Below, piece after piece: positions 6,876 through 7,668 of a DNA stretch of 7,668 nt. Positions within the stretch are counted from its first letter, which is position 1. The number at the start of each line of letters is the position of its first letter. The DNA is from an uncultured bacterium. Its GTDB lineage: Bacteria; Pseudomonadota; Gammaproteobacteria; Burkholderiales; Burkholderiaceae_D. The translations under genes were made by a program, and so were the position numbers. The stretch spans positions 1-7,668 of the forward strand of contig CAIQLE010000047.1 in assembly GCA_903872555.1 (NCBI GenBank). The letters are read 5' to 3'. The notes below the pieces were generated by a model, which did no database searches, was not told the origin of the DNA, and worked only from the letters and a program-made list of their open reading frames with translations.

Positions 6876-7668
6876 TCAGCGGCTGCCAGGTTGCAGCGCT
6901 AGCTGCAGTGATTTCACAGGCCGCAGCCACGGATCCGACGGCACGCCCTGACGAGCGGAAAATGCTTCAGCTTCTTTGCGACTGGCAAACGGCCCTGAGA
7001 TCACGACGAATCGGATTCCCTGATCCTGAATGCTGACTGCTGCAATCTTTGCTTTGGACAGCGCAGCGAACTGTGCCCGCCATTCCTGTGCTTCTGCCAT
7101 GCTGCCCAGTGATACATGCTGAACAAAATAACTGCCAGCCTTCGCCTGCCTGACTTGCTGATCCACACCGCGCTCAGAACGGGGCGCTAAGGCCTCGACC
7201 AGTGCGGGTTTGGCTTCAGGCTTCAGAATGGCCTTGGCCTCGTCTGCTTTTGGCGGCGCTTTGGCGGTTTCTGCCGGTGTCGCCGGTGCTGCCTGTGCAG
7301 CCGGAGCCACCGGTAGCACCGTCGTTACAGGCGCTACCGCAGTCACCGCAGCAGTCGCGGGAACTACGGGTGTATCTGTTTTGATTCCGGGTGCTGCGTC
7401 ATTTTTAAGCGCAGCATCCGTTCCCGTCAGGGGCGGAGTCACAGCGGAATCCAGCTTCTCTTTGGTTGAATCGGCGCCAGTCGGCGGAACTGTAGCGGCG
7501 GGTGCAGGATTGTCTTTGGCGGCTTCAGCCGACTTGGCAGCTTCCAGTGCAGCCGTCGGTGGTTTGCCAACGATATTGATGACCGCTTCCATCATCCAGG
7601 GTGGAAGATTTTCAGTCAGGATGGGCGAGCTGGCCAGCATAGGCGTCATTTTTTGCGGGAACAGCAGC
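6876..7668 (-). CDS. SPOR-domain protein (DamX-like C-terminus), 5' end beyond window
   Basis: The frame is open to the right edge. An internal ATG at 7649 gives 257 residues, but the frame continues upstream as LLFPQK before that Met and no Shine-Dalgarno precedes it, so the gene probably starts outside the window. Counting from that Met: a hydrophobic-poor N-terminal stretch with PPWMMEAVINIV (16-27); a long Ala/Pro/Thr/Lys linker (30-160) typical of periplasmic spacers; then a SPOR domain (about 173-250) starting YFVQHVSLGS, with FVVISGPFASRKEAEAF (214-230) and ending PWLRPVKSLQ (240-249). The ending PW-x-x-P-x-x-x-x-Q resembles E. coli DamX. SPOR domains bind denuded glycan strands at division sites. 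A membrane anchor or an ATPase domain, both seen in DamX-like proteins of other bacteria, could lie upstream of the window. It is the first visible gene of the three-gene minus-strand cluster. Confidence 0.85.
   Translation of the reverse strand, partial: LLFPQKMTPMLASSPILTENLPPWMMEAVINIVGKPPTAALEAAKSAEAAKDNPAPAATVPPTGADSTKEKLDSAVTPPLTGTDAALKNDAAPGIKTDTPVVPATAAVTAVAPVTTVLPVAPAAQAAPATPAETAKAPPKADEAKAILKPEAKPALVEALAPRSERGVDQQVRQAKAGSYFVQHVSLGSMAEAQEWRAQFAALSKAKIAAVSIQDQGIRFVVISGPFASRKEAEAFSARQGVPSDPWLRPVKSLQLALQPGSR

Overview
The window looks like a chromosomal segment from a betaproteobacterium, probably Burkholderiales and possibly Oxalobacteraceae. The basis is moderate GC content, the family resemblances of the proteins, and frequent use of the Ile codon ATA beside GC-leaning codons; the taxonomic call is an inference. 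No mobile element, tRNA, rRNA or CRISPR array is visible.

Left part (1-1541), minus strand: a small CoA-binding (YccU-type) protein gene is followed by the 5' portion of a MetY-type O-acetylhomoserine sulfhydrylase gene that runs off the left edge. A gene-free stretch of about 320 bp separates these from the divergent plus-strand genes. It holds an AT-rich inverted repeat, a TTGACA box, a short dyad and a small direct repeat.

Middle (1542-4580), plus strand: three closely spaced genes. The first encodes a sigma-54 enhancer-binding protein of the FlrA/FleQ type. It lacks the N-terminal receiver-like domain and has altered residues at the positions corresponding to FleQ's c-di-GMP contacts. 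The second and third encode a complete PomA/PomB-type (MotAB family) ion-driven stator pair. The MotB protein is long because its periplasmic linker appears to carry a degenerate second copy of the first half of its OmpA-like domain. A strong, probably bidirectional terminator follows. No flagellar structural or chemotaxis genes are in view, so this could be an auxiliary flagellar stator or a stator serving another envelope machine.

Right part (4632-7668), minus strand, convergent with motAB: three compact genes in transcription order. They are a DamX-like SPOR-domain protein (5' end outside the window); a protein built on a 12-residue D-x-D-G-x-S-D tandem repeat starting at GTG; and a single-pass membrane protein with a long charged helix. 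The last two overlap by ATGA. SPOR domains bind denuded septal peptidoglycan and the MotB OmpA domain binds peptidoglycan, so the right half of the window is themed on cell-envelope anchoring. I found no sequence evidence that the two convergent operons function together. The repeat protein, its coiled-coil neighbour and the unusual stator/regulator pair are the least explained parts.
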